Positions 35,130 to 47,415 of a stretch of DNA of 64,000 nucleotides are shown here, piece after piece; position 1 is the first letter of the stretch; each line of letters opens with the position of its first letter. The translations under genes were made by a program, and so were the position numbers. The stretch is from Ailanthus altissimus. Taxonomy: Eukaryota; Streptophyta; Magnoliopsida; Sapindales; Simaroubaceae. The stretch lies in NCBI GenBank assembly GCA_946807835.1, contig OX327697.1, positions 1,565,001 to 1,629,000 on the forward strand, given 5' to 3'. The notes beneath the pieces are model-generated. The model ran no database searches. It was not told the DNA's origin and saw only the letters and a list, made by a program, of their open reading frames with translations.

Positions 35130-38100
35130 TCACAAAGTAGTGACTTCGGTTAAGTCTTTGTATAGGACGAACTTAACTGAGGACAGTGGCTTAGTCAATA
35201 TATCAGCAGGGTTTTTAGACGACGCTATCTTCGTTAGACTAACTTCACCACTTTGGACAATCTCTCAAATGTAATAGAGCTTTACATCAATGTGTTTCAA
35301 CCTTTCGTGGAACACTTGATACTTGCTTAGGTGTATGGCACTCTGGCTGTTACAATATACATCGGTGTTCACATCTTCACTAGTCAATACCTCCGTACAT
35401 ATGCCTTTTAACCATACGACCTCCATGATAGCTTCACCAACAGCTATATACTCTGCCTTTATGGTAGAGAGTGCAACCACATGTTGAAGAACTGATCTCC
35501 AACACACACTATACCCAAACATTGTGAATACGTAGCCCGTCAACAATCTTCTTTTGTCTAGATCACCTATATAATCTAAGTCTACGTACCCTCTTACCAT
35601 TTTATTGCTGTCTTCATGCCTTTTATATATCAACCCGTGATTTGACGTCCCATTAAGATATCTCAAAATCCACTTTACTGCAAGCCAGTGATCTTTACCC
35701 AGATTTGTCATGTATCTACTCACCACACTCACAGCCTGTGCTATGTCTGGTCTTGTGCAAACCATTGCATACATGATGCTCCTCACAGCGCTTGCATACG
35801 ATACTTTACTCATTTACAGTTTCTCTTCTTCGGATGTCGACGACTATGCTACTGAAAGTCTGAAATGTATGCCGCAAGCCATCATAAACTCATCAAATCT
35901 CCTATACCATTGTCTAGGTGGTTGTTTTAACCCATATAATGACTTTTTTAGCAAACAAGCATGATCTTTCTTTTTGAGCTCCTCGAACCCTTGTGGCTAT
36001 GCCATGTATATCGTCTCTTCAAGCTCTCAATGTAGAAAAGATGTATTTACATCCATCTGCTCTAGATGTAAATCAAGGTTTGCACACATGACTAACAAAA
36101 TCCTAATAGATGTATGCTTGACAACTAGAGAGAATATCTCATGAAACTCGACTCCCTCTCTCTGAGTAAAACCTTATGCTACTAACCTAGCCTTGAATCT
36201 TATAGGCTCAATCTCCAATATCCCCTCTTTCACCTTATACACCAACTTGCACCCGACTAGCTTCTTTTGAGGTCTCTCTACTAACTTTCAGGTATTGTTC
36301 TTTCTAAGAGAACTAATTTCTTCTTTCATGGCCTGCTGTCATTCTTTTTTATTTTCACTATTTATAGCCTCACCATATGTCCTAGGCTCATCATACTCAA
36401 GAGTGTAAGTAGAATTAAACGTATGAGCAACTAGATTTGCTTGTGCATACCTGACTGACGGGTTAATCGTTCTCCTTAGCCTGTCTCTGGCTAGCTGGTA
36501 TTCTTCAAGTTTCATCTCAAGAGTTCTAGTCTTTCTTTGAGTGGACTTGGAGGAACTTGCCAATGTTCTTGGTTCATCTTTAAGGATCTCCTCGTTGAAG
36601 TGTTGATTTGGGGGCATATCAGATCCACTTTCAGGCTCCACTTTAACTTCTATTGACTCGGGTGCTGAGTCTTCCTTAGGCAAAGGTTCTTCTTTTTCAT
36701 CTTCTTGGGAGGTTTTCCGCATCGTTATCTTAATGAACGTCACGTCACGGCTTATGATACTCCTTGGTGGTGTCAAGTCTTCATATCACACCTTGTATCC
36801 TTTTACTCATTCGGGATGTCTTATGAATACCCTTTTTTTTTATAGTTCTAAGTTTCAACTTCCCCTCCTTAACATGTACAAAGGCAAGGCAACCAAATAT
36901 TCTGAGGTGGTCATACTTCGGAGGATTGCTAGACTATTTCTCTTCTGACGTCTTAAAGTCAATTGCTGAGGAGAGACTTCTATTAATCAAGTAAGCTGCA
37001 GTCACAACAGCTTCTTCTCAGAATGTCTTGGACATTTTTGCATTTGTAAGCATGCATCTAACCCTTTCAAGTAGGGTCCTATTCATTCTCTCAACTACGC
37101 CATTCTGTTGTGGTGTTGATCTTATCGTTCTATACCTCGCAATCAATGCTTGGCACAGAACCCATTAAACTCTCTATCGCAATATTCGAGTCCGTTGTTA
37201 GTTCTCAACCTCTTCACCCTTTTGCATGTCTGATTCTCAACAAGAGCCTTTCAAGTCTTGAATACTTCAAACGCTTGATCCTTACTCTTCAACACATAGA
37301 CCCACAGCTTTCTTGAATAGTCATCAATTAAATTGAGAAAATACCCGGCACCACTACAAGTAGCTGTCTGAGCTAGTCCTCAAAGATCTGAGTGTAAGTA
37401 GTCAAGAGTCCCTTTAGTCTTGTGCTCGCTGGTACTAAATCTCATCCTATGTGCTTTTTTAAGCACATAATGCTCACAAAACTATAAGGGCTGGAATTTA
37501 TCCTCACCAAACGCCTTTTGACTAAATAGCTTCTTTAGGTTTCTTTCGCCTAGGTGTGCCAGTTTAAAATGCCACAACTTGGTTTGCATACTCTCATCAT
37601 TTACAAAGAATAGTGCATAATCATTCACGACTTCCCCCTTAAGCACATAAACACATTTGCGTTTCTCTCCTCTCATCACCACCATAGAACCCTTCAAAAC
37701 TCTTAAAATCCCTCCGTCGATGCGATGGAACACACATTTTGGTCTAGAGTTCCTAGTGAGATCAAGTTTCTCTTCAAGTCAGGAATATACCTAACATCTG
37801 TCAATTCTTTCATTTGTCCATCATGTAGCTTAAGTTTAACACTACCAATTTCTATCATTTGACATGCAATGTCATTACCCATTAAGACCTTACAACCACT
37901 AATGGGCTGAAAATTTATAAATCAAGACTTGTGCGGGCACATGTGAAAAGTGCAACCAGAATCAAGAACTCATTGTTTAGAGTTCTTACCATCAGTAGCG
38001 ACGAATGTCTCTGTGCTGTCATAGCTATCATCATAAGCAAGCGCAGCATCCGCTTTCTTTTTGTCTTGTACTCTCTTCTCAGGACAGTCATTTATGAAGT

Positions 38101-38794
38101 GCCCATCTTTCTTGCAGTAATTGCACTTCATAGGAGTCATAGACTTCGATCTTGAGTCTTTTTTCTTCTCATCTCTATATGAAGGCCTTCCACTTACAGA
38201 TAAGATTTCTGCATTGCCCTTAATCTAATTCCCTAATAACTGAATTTAATGATAATTTGATATCACTCATCGTTAAACTCTTTCGGTCGTAGAGTAACAT
38301 ATCAACAAAGCTCTCATAACTCTTGGGAAGTGAACTCAGTAGGATAATTGTTCTATGTTGATGTTGATAGACTCAAGATCAAGGATGATCTTATTGAAGT
38401 CGTCTATATGATTTTTCATCAGCGTCCCCTTTGATATGGACAACTAATACAGCTTCTTCTTTATATGCAATCTATTGGCCAACGATTTCCTCATATAAAG
38501 AGAGTCAAGCTTCTTCTAAAGACCTATTGCTGTTGTCTCACCTGCTACTTCCCTTAGTACTTCATCACTCAATGACAGAACAATTGTGCTATGAGCTCTT
38601 TCTTGAATGTCCCTTCTTTCTGCTTCAGCTTTAGATCACTCTGACATATTCTCTTCATCACTAAATAGAGCTGCAGTCTCCTCTAATGCCGAACTAAGCC
38701 TTTGACTCACCAATAACGCCTTAACTTTCATCTTTCATAGATTGAAGTTATTCGTACCATTAAATTTTTCTACCTCATACTTGGGTGTGGCCAT
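35130..38794 (-). pseudogene. Copia element 2 gag-pol polyprotein, inactivated
   Basis: The start codon (complement of 38,792-38,794) gives the same MATPKYEVEKF beginning as element 1. The gag zinc knuckle is intact: CNYCKKDGHFINDC at complement of 38,084-38,125. The protease DSG lies near 37,960, preceded by a stop in place of Trp. Pre-integrase 'LWHFKLAHL' is in the open piece 37,482-37,733. The integrase-RT linker is open at 36,339-36,776. RNase H is the best kept part (35,265-35,813, 182 codons) with 'ALSTIKAEYIA' and 'NSQSAIHLSKYQVFHERLKH'. Relative to element 1 about 310 bases are deleted near 35,874, exactly the segment that carries YVDD. Many other frames are broken. No active enzyme can be made. 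Confidence 0.9.
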
Positions 38795-38810
38795 GTCTAC
38801 TTAGAACTAA

Positions 38811-38822
38811 GCTCTGATACTA
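38811..38822 (-). promoter_or_regulatory. Primer-binding site of copia element 2
   Basis: GCTCTGATACTA on the + strand, one change from the complement of TGGTATCAGAGC, next to the 5' LTR. Confidence 0.9.
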
Positions 38823-38825
38823 GTT

Positions 38826-39502
38826 TATTGAAGTGGAAGTATACAAACAAGCAAAATCACCTAAGTAATATATGCAGAACAAGTAATTAAGGAATAAAAA
38901 AGAAAAGGTAGAAGAAAAAACACACAAAAATTATGTGGTTCGGCAACTTGCCTACGTCTATGGTGGATCAAAATCACTTTCTTCTTTTATTATGAATCAC
39001 AAGACGCTCATAAAGTATATCTTTTTACAATAAAGATCATAAAGAAAACTCTCTCTTACACTCTAAGGATTTTCTCTCACAAAGATTATTAATGATCACT
39101 TAGATTGTATTTACAAGCCAATTGATAACCTTTATATAGGCTTTAAGACGTCTTAGGTTTACCCTAAACGTGTGAGAGTAGTTTTAGGGAGTCTTAAAGC
39201 AAGTGGGAGATGAAATAAGGAAGTTTCCTTATTTCGGGATACTGTTCACGTGTCTAGCGCCGTGGCGCTGGTGTGCCCGTTTGAGTGCCACGGTGCTCAT
39301 TGCCTAGCGCCGCAACGCCCAGCCGTGGTCACCACGGTACTTATTGCCTGGCCTTGCGGTGCCCAGCCCTGGTCTCCACGTCTGGCCACTGTTCCCTTCG
39401 TCTTTCGCCTCCTTTCTCGTCCGTCTTCGATCCTTACGCACATTACGCACTTAGCTTGATCTCCAAATCATATTTCGATGATTTTCAATCAATATTCTCA
39501 CA
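38826..39502 (-). repeat. 5' LTR of copia element 2
   Basis: Right-hand LTR, which is 5' for this minus-strand element. Its coding-strand end has changed from ...CAACA to ...CAATA (+ strand TATTGAAG). A TATA box is on the minus strand at about 39,131-39,140. The GC-rich part (39,252-39,370) is longer than in the other copies. Confidence 0.9.
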
Positions 39503-39520
39503 CTTATAAAATTATTTCTT

Positions 39521-40215
39521 ATCATGCTCTTTAAGGCTTGTCTTAATGGCAACATTTGTGCATCTCTATTGTTTAAGTTAGGTGTTTGAGTCCTGTCATC
39601 AATGTAAGTTTTTTTTTTCATCTCATAGAAGTTTATAGTTGTCTGTATTATTCCTATTGACCTCGATAATATAGTTTGATACTCTAGCTTTACAATTGTA
39701 AGTTTTTCTCCTATTTTTTGGGATCTTTATAGTTGTACGTGTTGCTTCTGATAGTCTCAAAAATATAGTTTGATACTCTAACTTTATAGTTATATGCTCT
39801 TTAAGGCTTGTCCTAATGGCAACACTTGTGCATCTTTTTTGTTTAGGTTAGGTGTTTGAGTCCTATCATTAGTGTATGTTTTTCTCCTATCTCATGGGAG
39901 TTTATAGTTGTACTTGTTGTTTCTAATGATCCCGATAATATAATTTGATACCCTGGCTTTATAGTTGTAAGTTTTCTTCGATCTTATAGGATCGTTATAG
40001 TTGTACGTGTTGCTCTTGATAGTCTCCGAAAATGTAGTTTGATACTCTGGCTTTATAGTTATATGTATAGTTGTACGTATTGTTCTTGATAGTCCTCGAA
40101 AATGTAGTTTGATACTCTGGCTTTATAGTTATATGTATAGTTGTACATGTTGTTGCTGATGGTCAAGACAATATAGTTTGATACCCTGGCTTGATAGTTG
40201 TATGTGTTGCTCCTA
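39521..40215 (+). repeat. 270-bp tandem duplication and 70-bp repeats in unit C
   Basis: The segment starting 'gctctttaaggcttgtc' occurs at 39,527 and again at 39,797, exactly 270 bases apart. Downstream, a 70-bp unit with 'gaaaatgtagtttgatactc' recurs at about 40,021, 40,091 and, changed, 40,161. Unit A has one 270-type copy (5,371). B-box-like 'gtttgagtcct' words at about 39,585 and 39,855 make a SINE origin possible. Confidence 0.8.
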
Positions 40216-41352
40216 ATGTTAGACATAACCATAAATTAGATTCGTATTCATATAAAAATAACTCAAGGCCTATTATATCAAATTGTCAGGATGGATTTTG
40301 AAAAATCATACTTGAGGAATTCATGGTGATTAAAATTTAAAAATTAGCAACCTTAAATAAGAGTTAAGAGTATAATGGTCTTTCATAATCAAATTCATTT
40401 AAGCTCAATGAAGTTCTCTCTTTATGAGAAAAAAATAATAGAAGAGTTCTACGTATATTAATTTAACTTGGAAATCACAACCAAATGAGATGTTTATATA
40501 CTAAGTTAAATTATAATGTCATAACTCATAATTCAACTAGTATTAGGTTTCTACACATAATAAGTTCATATCAAATTAAATATCTTTAGAGTCCAATAAA
40601 ATATAAATCAAATAGATCACTTAAATTGATCTCTATTTAAGATAGTTCATAATGTATAATTATTGTTAATATGTGAACTCACACAAAGAAATAATAAAAC
40701 CTAACACTTGATGATTCCGACAATGTGATTTGATACCCTGGTGGATGCTAGAGTGGCATAAGTTTTTCTCCCATCTCATGGCAGCTTTATAGTTGTAAGT
40801 GTTATTCCTTATAATTTCGACAATGTAATCTAATGTGAATATTAGTATTGAGTCTAATGTAATATCAATAATATAATATGAATTAATTGATGTAATACTA
40901 GTTTTAAAATGTATAAAAAAAAACTATTTCTTATCATAATATTATTTGAACAATTAACTAAAATTAAAAAACTATACTCTCTGTTAAAAATATTTTTAAC
41001 GTTGATTTTTATTTTTTTTTCTCTGACCTATTGATTAACTTGCTTTTGATAAAAAATAAAGATAAAAAAAAAACAAATTAGGGTTTAAGAAAATATGATT
41101 GAACATCGAATATATAGGTTAGAGATTTGTTTATTTAACTATGCTATTTTTTATTATGATAATTTAAGTTATTGGTATTTTAATAATAAATAATTTTATT
41201 AAAAAGTAAGTTTGAAGAATATTTTAATAAACTAATCTTATAGCATTATGAGAAAAAAGGAAAAAGAAAAGGAAAAGAGATATGAATACTCATATTCATT
41301 AGGCATCTCCTTTCGATGGGTTATTCATTACTTCATATATATATATATATAT

Positions 41353-41503
41353 ATATCTTTTTCATTAACAAAGTTTCGATACCTTTGCTTTTGTTGTCAC
41401 TTAGGGTTTGCTTAAATTAAGAAATATATATATAATAAATCAAAGTGTTGATATAACAACAAAAGCAAAGCTATCGAAACTTTGTTAATGAAAGAGATTT
41501 ATA
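41353..41503. repeat. Inverted duplication (fold-back) unique to unit C
   Basis: Left arm 41,353-41,397 contains 'aacaaagtttcgatacctt'. Right arm 41,456-41,503 is its reverse complement with a few changes ('gctatcgaaactttgtt'). Spacer is about 58 bases. Unit A has only the left arm sequence once (about 7,075-7,120). The right arm matches A's version (gatagc) better than C's own left arm (gatacc). Confidence 0.9.
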
Positions 41504-43346
41504 TATATATATAACAAAACACAACACTTTGATTTATTGCGTTCTCGTGATTCATGTGGTATATTTTTTTTATTAGGGTTTTGTTTAAATATTTTTATAT
41601 GGTGAGTTGATGTATCTATATATATGGAAAATTCTCTTTAGTGACAATAATTTATATTATATTTTATGTTGTGGAGGAATTTGTTTTGCTAAAAATATTT
41701 TATTAATAGAATAAATTAATGCAAAAACTGATGTATTTTTAATTATAATTATTTATTTTTCTTATAATCAAATTAATTTCATTGATACACAATAAAAATT
41801 TTTGTGCACGAGACTCATATAAAGAATACCATCTAGACATGCACATACTTTGAGTATTCCATCTTTGACTCTTTCTAATGTTTCCTTAAATAGTCTACTT
41901 TTCAATCAAAATTATACCAAGTAAAATTATAGAAAATTGTGACACAAATAATTGACAATTAGAATAAAGTAAACTTTAGAAAAACTTATCCTATTTTACC
42001 ATAAAGCGAATACATATCTTAAAAATAAATTAATAGGTCTAAAACTAGTAAAGTACTCACTTTAGTTCTAAATCTGAGTGGTATAAAAGTAAAAAAAAAA
42101 GTGTGAGATTAAAATAAACACCAAATTAAAACACTCAATAAATATTAAAATAAAACATGAATAAGTAAATGTAAAAAACGAATGCGATAAATATTAAATT
42201 TGATGAAGGAGTTTGATTTTTAACTACCATGTACTATCATAAGAGGTTAATTATGAAGGCATAAATCTACAAATTTAAACGTATTATAGTTTTGTAAATC
42301 TATGGATTGCAATCTTGTGCCATATACTAGATGCTTTCATAATGTCATTAGTGAAGACTCATTGTTGGAGCCCTGCCAATATTCATACACACGGAGGCAA
42401 GATTTTGGTTTATTCTAGTTTCTTTATTTTTCTTTTGTAGAATTAAGAGAGAAGGAAACAAAAATTATAATAGACAGCTTTGAGTTTTTACTTGATTTGT
42501 GGAGAAAAATTGTTAAAGACTTAAATCTTAATTATTGTGATTGAGTTTTTTAAGATTTTCACCTTCTAAATTCTTTTTCAAATAAAACATAAGAAGTATT
42601 TTTGACATCCATCTCTTCTAAATAAAAACTAATAACGACTTTGAAAATACGAACATTATAAAACTCAAGGAATATAAGAATCGCCCTATCTATGAGTAGT
42701 GTTGTCTTTTCCCCTTTAACAAACCTAGAATTAATAATGAGAGGAAGCTAAAATTTATAAATTAAAAGTTAAAGAGGTCAAAGTTTATATAACGAAGGGT
42801 TAAATTATCAAAACAAAATACTGATAACGACCAAAGTATAAAATCTTAATTTCAAAATACAAAATTAAAATTATACATTTATTGACTTAAAAAACTTTTT
42901 TAACTTCAATATAATTTCACTTTAAAAAAAATAAATATAATTCCATTAGTAGTTGTGAGAGTAATAGATAATAAGGCCCTCCTTGTTACAGAATTTAAAA
43001 ATATATATATTTGAAAAAAAAACTTAATATATAAAAATATTAAAAAAGATTAGTAGTTTATATAATAATTCTAATTTTTTAATTTAATAATAAATTTTTA
43101 TAATTTTTACCTCTAAAATAGATATTTTTATAATTTAATCCTTTAAAAAATTTAAATTTAAATCTGATCCTAAAATTTTAATATAATTAAATTTTAATTT
43201 AATATAAATTTTAACTTTAATATAAATTTTAACTTTAATATTTGACTCCACCTTAAATTTTGATACTACGGCTGTTTATATATAATTATTTGACTTGTGG
43301 TGTCAATTTAAAATAATAATAATATTAACTATGCTGAGGCAAAATA

Positions 43347-43375
43347 CCCCCCCCCCCCCCCCCAAAAAAAAAAAA
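43347..43375. repeat. C17-A12 homopolymer junction
   Basis: Seventeen C's followed by twelve A's, at the point where unit C lacks about 650 bases present in A. It could be real or an assembly or sequencing artefact. Confidence 0.9.
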
Positions 43376-43439
43376 GAATTCTATATCATTGTCCACCTCA
43401 TCATTCACCACTTGGCATTTGGCATGCCACCACCGCCAC

Positions 43440-43858
43440 CTGATCACCATCACACGTCATGATTCTGCCACGTGGAAGTAACCTATTATAAGATGACGTC
43501 GAGAGGATACATAATCTAATCCGTAGAAACCCTACATTACTATTGCCATCAACTCCAATTCCAATTCTTCCAAGCGAAAAGAATGAACTAAAGAAGAAGC
43601 CTCTTGATCTTTCTTCTTCTGCTTTCATTTAACGATCGGGTACAAAACAAAAAGCGCATTTTATTTTGTAATGGGTTGTGTTCACAATTCACATACATTG
43701 AGAATTTTAAAATTTGCATGAATGAAAATGAAAGCCACACATCATCATTCACGGCTTTCTCGAGTGACATGGGCATTTGGCAGCATCACTAATACTTTCA
43801 TATTTGTGAAGAATATAAATATAGATAGTGACATTTGCGTCGTCGTCGTCGTCATCAT

Positions 43859-43911
<53 letters not shown>

Positions 43912-44013
43912 ATGCAGTAGTCATGCTTGCACTATCAAAAACGGCATGGGTCATGGTCTATATCACATATATATTGGTTTTTTGTTATTAAAAAATAACA
44001 ATAAAATCAAGAA
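43440..44013. promoter_or_regulatory. Conserved non-coding block, copy in unit C
   Basis: The fullest copy of the block. It has 'cacacgtcatg', a G-box CCACGTGG (43,468-43,475), TGACGTC (43,494-43,500), the CT-rich stretch, the CGT/CAT and (AT)n microsatellites and the inverted repeat near 43,975-44,011. ACGT-core motifs are known bZIP and bHLH binding sites in plants. Their clustering is suggestive, but no transcript is visible. The minus-strand frame 43,401-43,628 is not kept in unit D. Confidence 0.4.
43863..43908. repeat. (AT)23 microsatellite
   Basis: Perfect AT run. A has a shorter TA/TG run here, and D has none. Confidence 0.95.
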
Positions 44014-44394
44014 AAGTGTTTTTTATTTTTATTTTTTTAAGAAAAAAGCTTGACATATATATATATATATTTAAATTATCTTCGATTTGATTTGTAATTT
44101 GTTGTTTAGGGTTTTTCAAGAAGAGAAAAGCTACGAATTTATTTTGGTTGAATAGTTCAAAAAAATTTCAACTCCCACGTGAAACTCTCAAATCTAAAGA
44201 GATCGATGATCGATGCTATTGATTTTCGTGATTACATTCATATTAGAAACCCTAATTTTACTAAAAACTTTGACCTTTAAGTTAGAGATAAAGATCATTG
44301 TTTAAAACGTTAATCGTTATAATGAGCTAAATTAAATTAGAAGAGGCACGCATTTACATTTATGGTAAAATGACTCAATCTTTGGATTGCATAG

Positions 44395-44640
44395 TCAAGT
44401 TTTGCTTAACGTAATAAACGTGAAATAGTCAAAGCAATGTTGGGTTTGTGACAATTTTGTCAATAAAGATAATATCACTTTAAGAAAGTTCTTTTTCGAG
44501 GGGTCAAATAACGCTAAGGAACAAGTAAACACTTTCTTTTAGGCATAGAAGTCTTCCAATACATACATATATATATATATATATTTATATGTATAGTTAA
44601 ATCTTGGCATTATCATTTAGTGATTATATTTTATAATGTA
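44395..44640 (+). promoter_or_regulatory. Conserved hairpin plus TATA-like block, unit C
   Basis: Counterpart of 10,690-10,870. The hairpin is damaged here (ATCACTT against AAGTTCT), and the TATA region has expanded to a (TA)n run. Confidence 0.3.
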
Positions 44641-46009
44641 AGAAAATTGATAATTTACTCTTAATTTTTTTTCTTTAAAAAAGTATCATTAAAGTTTCCT
44701 AATTAATTTTTTAAAAATACTTAAACTAGACTATTTGGAAAAAAATTTAATATTTTTTAAGATGAAAATAATAGTATTATAACTTTATGGTTATGGTTAA
44801 GGGCTACACATTTTAACTAACTAAAATTATTATAACTTTATCTATATATATATATGAATATGTAGATCTATTAATATATTATCTCAAGATTATATGTTAA
44901 TAATTTTAAAAATGTCATTGACAATGATCAAGACTCTGGTCATTAGCATGACAAGGAAGAGTACTTACAATTGTACCACGATAAATTTTATTGAAATAAT
45001 GCTAAAATAAAATATAAAAAGGTGAAACAATAAAACTCTAGTCACCTTCATGTCATCGTCTGAAGCCATCAGCCACAATTTGCCATTGTCCATGTCATCG
45101 GCCACCATCCACCATTGATTAACAGTCAACATTTTGAAACTACTTGCCAATGGATGATGGCAGTGACAAACGTTGGCCAATGGTGGTAAACGAGGTGTGA
45201 AAGTGGTTATGGCTCTATCATTTCATATTTTTGTATTTTTTTTATATCCTAATAAATTTTGTTGTAGTACCGTGATGAATACTTTTACTTGTTATGTGGA
45301 TGACCAAAGTTAAATTCCTATCATTGGCAATTTTTTGTGTTTTTATTTCAGATATGAGTTTAAACTGAATTTATATTTTTACTCTTATTTAAGTTAAAAT
45401 TAACAAAAATTGTTACTTAACATAAGCGTAAATGAAATTTTTAAAAGCACTAAATCTATATGTTCATTTTCCAAAATATTAAGAGTTGAAATATTTTTTT
45501 TTTGGTTAAAAGATTCCATGGAAAAACAATCACTTCCACATAAAATGAAACTAAACTATGATACTTAAGTTAATTTTGAAAGGAAATTCATATAACTACT
45601 AAGCAATTGAGTCCACATGATTTGTAAACTTTTTATTTTTATTTTTTAAAAAAATTTGGAGTGATAATTAAGTTGTTCAAACTTGAAATAATAAATTACT
45701 GAGATTCTTTCCAAAGTGCTACATTTGAGAATCAAATTATACGATATTCGAATCCTAGGAAACAATGCATATTTTGAGATGAATATAATTATTTTTTCTT
45801 AGGTTGTCTTCTTAGAGCACAAACAAAATCTACAAGATATCATATGATAAGAGCAAAGCACATGGTGCTTCTAGTCAACTTTTAGCTTATTTTTATTTAT
45901 GTTTATACTTATTTATTTATTTGTGCTTTGATTTTACCATTAGTTGTCAACCGAAAAATATGCATATGAATATAAATTTTTTTAATTAAAAATGGGTTAA
46001 TGTTGGAGG

Positions 46010-46200
46010 CTATGTATTAAAGAGAACAAACATGTCTGTCATAGCAGAAAACATGTTTGATGCATTATGTGAGTTTTTGTTGATAATATTACAAAACAAA
46101 TTTACTTTTACTCTAACAGAAGTTGGAGTTCGGACGACAGAATAATCCGCAAATGTGATTTTTGCCGGTATGTGATTTTATTAGGAAGAGTTTTATAAAA
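46010..46200 (+). other. Counterpart of the 15-kb open frame, with stops
   Basis: Aligns with 15,050-15,239. In the matching frame it has several stops but keeps KENKHV and FYFYSN and ends in 'RKCDFC'. If it ever coded, it is a pseudogene here. Confidence 0.2.
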
Positions 46201-46768
46201 CTCCAAACAAATTTGGTTCACAATGTTTAATAGATTCAAGTATGGGATAGACGTAGATTTAAATAAAAATATATAGGAACCCGTAAAAGGTATCTGCGAA
46301 TATTTACTTATTTTAAAATTTTCCTTTTAAATAGAACCAAAAGTCATTGTTTTGAATAACAAAGTTGTCAAAAACAACGTCATATAATTGAAAACTTAAA
46401 TTCATATTTAAAAATATGTTGAAATGTTGCATAACTTGTTAGTGTAATAGTGTTGATAGGAGTTTTATTGTTGGCTTATATTTCATTTTTAAAAAAAAAA
46501 TACTTTGTTGTGTTTTAATTCACCTAGTATTATTATATTTTATAACAATTTAAATTAAAAATTAGGATATAATTTGAGATATTTTATGAAATTTTATTGG
46601 ATCCAAAATGATATGATTGTTTTCATATATTAATTTAAAATTTTGTTTAAAATCTATAGATACTCATTTTAAATTTGGTAAGTGTTACATATTTATTTGA
46701 ACAAAGTTGATAATAATAGTTTAAATTTATAATAAGTTTAGAAAGGATATGATATTCTATTTTTGAAA

Positions 46769-47415
46769 TGCGAGAAAATTAATTAAAAAATTTCAGAATA
46801 TGATTTGAAAGCAAGTTAAGTGCGTTGAGTATACGAGAATTGAAGACGGATGTGAAATGAGACAAAAATAGAAGAGGCGGTGCCTAGGCATAGGCGCTGC
46901 AACGCTAGGTTATGGGAGCCGCAGCGCCCAAAATAGAGCCTGAGCGCCGCAACGCCTAGTGCGAGGAGTTGTTTCCCGTTTTGGTTTAACTTGTTTCGAC
47001 TTCCACTTGTTTCAGGACTCTTTAAAATAACTCTCACACGTTTAGGGTTAACCTAAGTTGTCCTAAACTTATATAAAAACAATCTATTGACTTGTAAACA
47101 TAATCTTTATGATCTTTGTGAGGATTTAGTGATCTAAACACGCTTTGTGATTTTTAGTGAGAGAAAACTCATTGATTGCAAGAAAAAGTGATTATTTTGT
47201 GAGTATTTTTTTGTAAAATTCATACTTTTATGAGTGTCTTGAGATTTAATAATAAGAGAGAGTGTGATTTTGATCCACTATAGATTTAGATAAATTATTG
47301 AACCACATAAATTCTGCATGTTCTTCTTCTACCTTTCTCTTTTTAATTTATATATTACTTTTTTACATTATATTATTTGAGTTATATTGTTCATTTGAGT
47401 GCTTCCGCTTCAACA
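46769..47415 (+). mobile_element. Solo LTR of the copia element 1/2 family
   Basis: Starts TGCGAGAAAATT and ends TTCAACA, like the LTRs at 20.1, 24.8, 34.4 and 38.8 kb. It has the 'aagttaagtgcgtt' region, a GC-rich GCGCC stretch (46,876-46,960), 'cacacgtttaggg', and a TATA box (about 47,071). Flanks TGAAA (46,764-46,768) and TAAAG (47,416-47,420) are each one change from TGAAG, the empty site in unit B at 15,794-15,798. It is more diverged than the full elements, so probably older. Confidence 0.88.

Larger units (their letters stand above)
34426..39502 (-). mobile_element. Ty1/copia element 2, same family as element 1
   Basis: Both LTRs, primer site, gag and pol remnants are present on the minus strand. 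The left flank TTTAT (34,421-34,425) and right flank CTTAT (39,503-39,507) are a 5-bp TSD with one C-to-T change. Unit A has the single empty site CTTAT at 5,348-5,352. Because A lacks it, insertion came after A and C separated. The element keeps an intact gag zinc knuckle but has lost the RT catalytic segment, so it was non-autonomous or died later. Confidence 0.92.
28650..46090 (+). repeat. Array unit C (interrupted by two insertions)
   Basis: Sister of unit A. After removing the solo LTR (29,625-32,338) and copia element 2 (34,426-39,507) about 9.7 kb of unit remains, close to A's length. Unit-specific changes are a 270-bp tandem duplication near 39.5 kb, a 70-bp repeat expansion near 40.1 kb, an inverted duplication at 41.35-41.50 kb, one instead of three copies of the 100-bp minisatellite, loss of about 9,120-9,790 equivalents, and a C/A homopolymer at 43,347. 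No gene found. Confidence 0.75.

Noticed and set aside
35710..35964. 84-codon + strand frame in copia element 2
   Set aside because: Antisense shadow of the RT/RNase H reading frame.
43401..43628. Minus-strand frame starting MKAEEERSRG in the conserved block
   Set aside because: Unit D lacks the start codon and the frame, and A diverges after about 25 codons; it reads a CT-rich leader-like stretch backwards.
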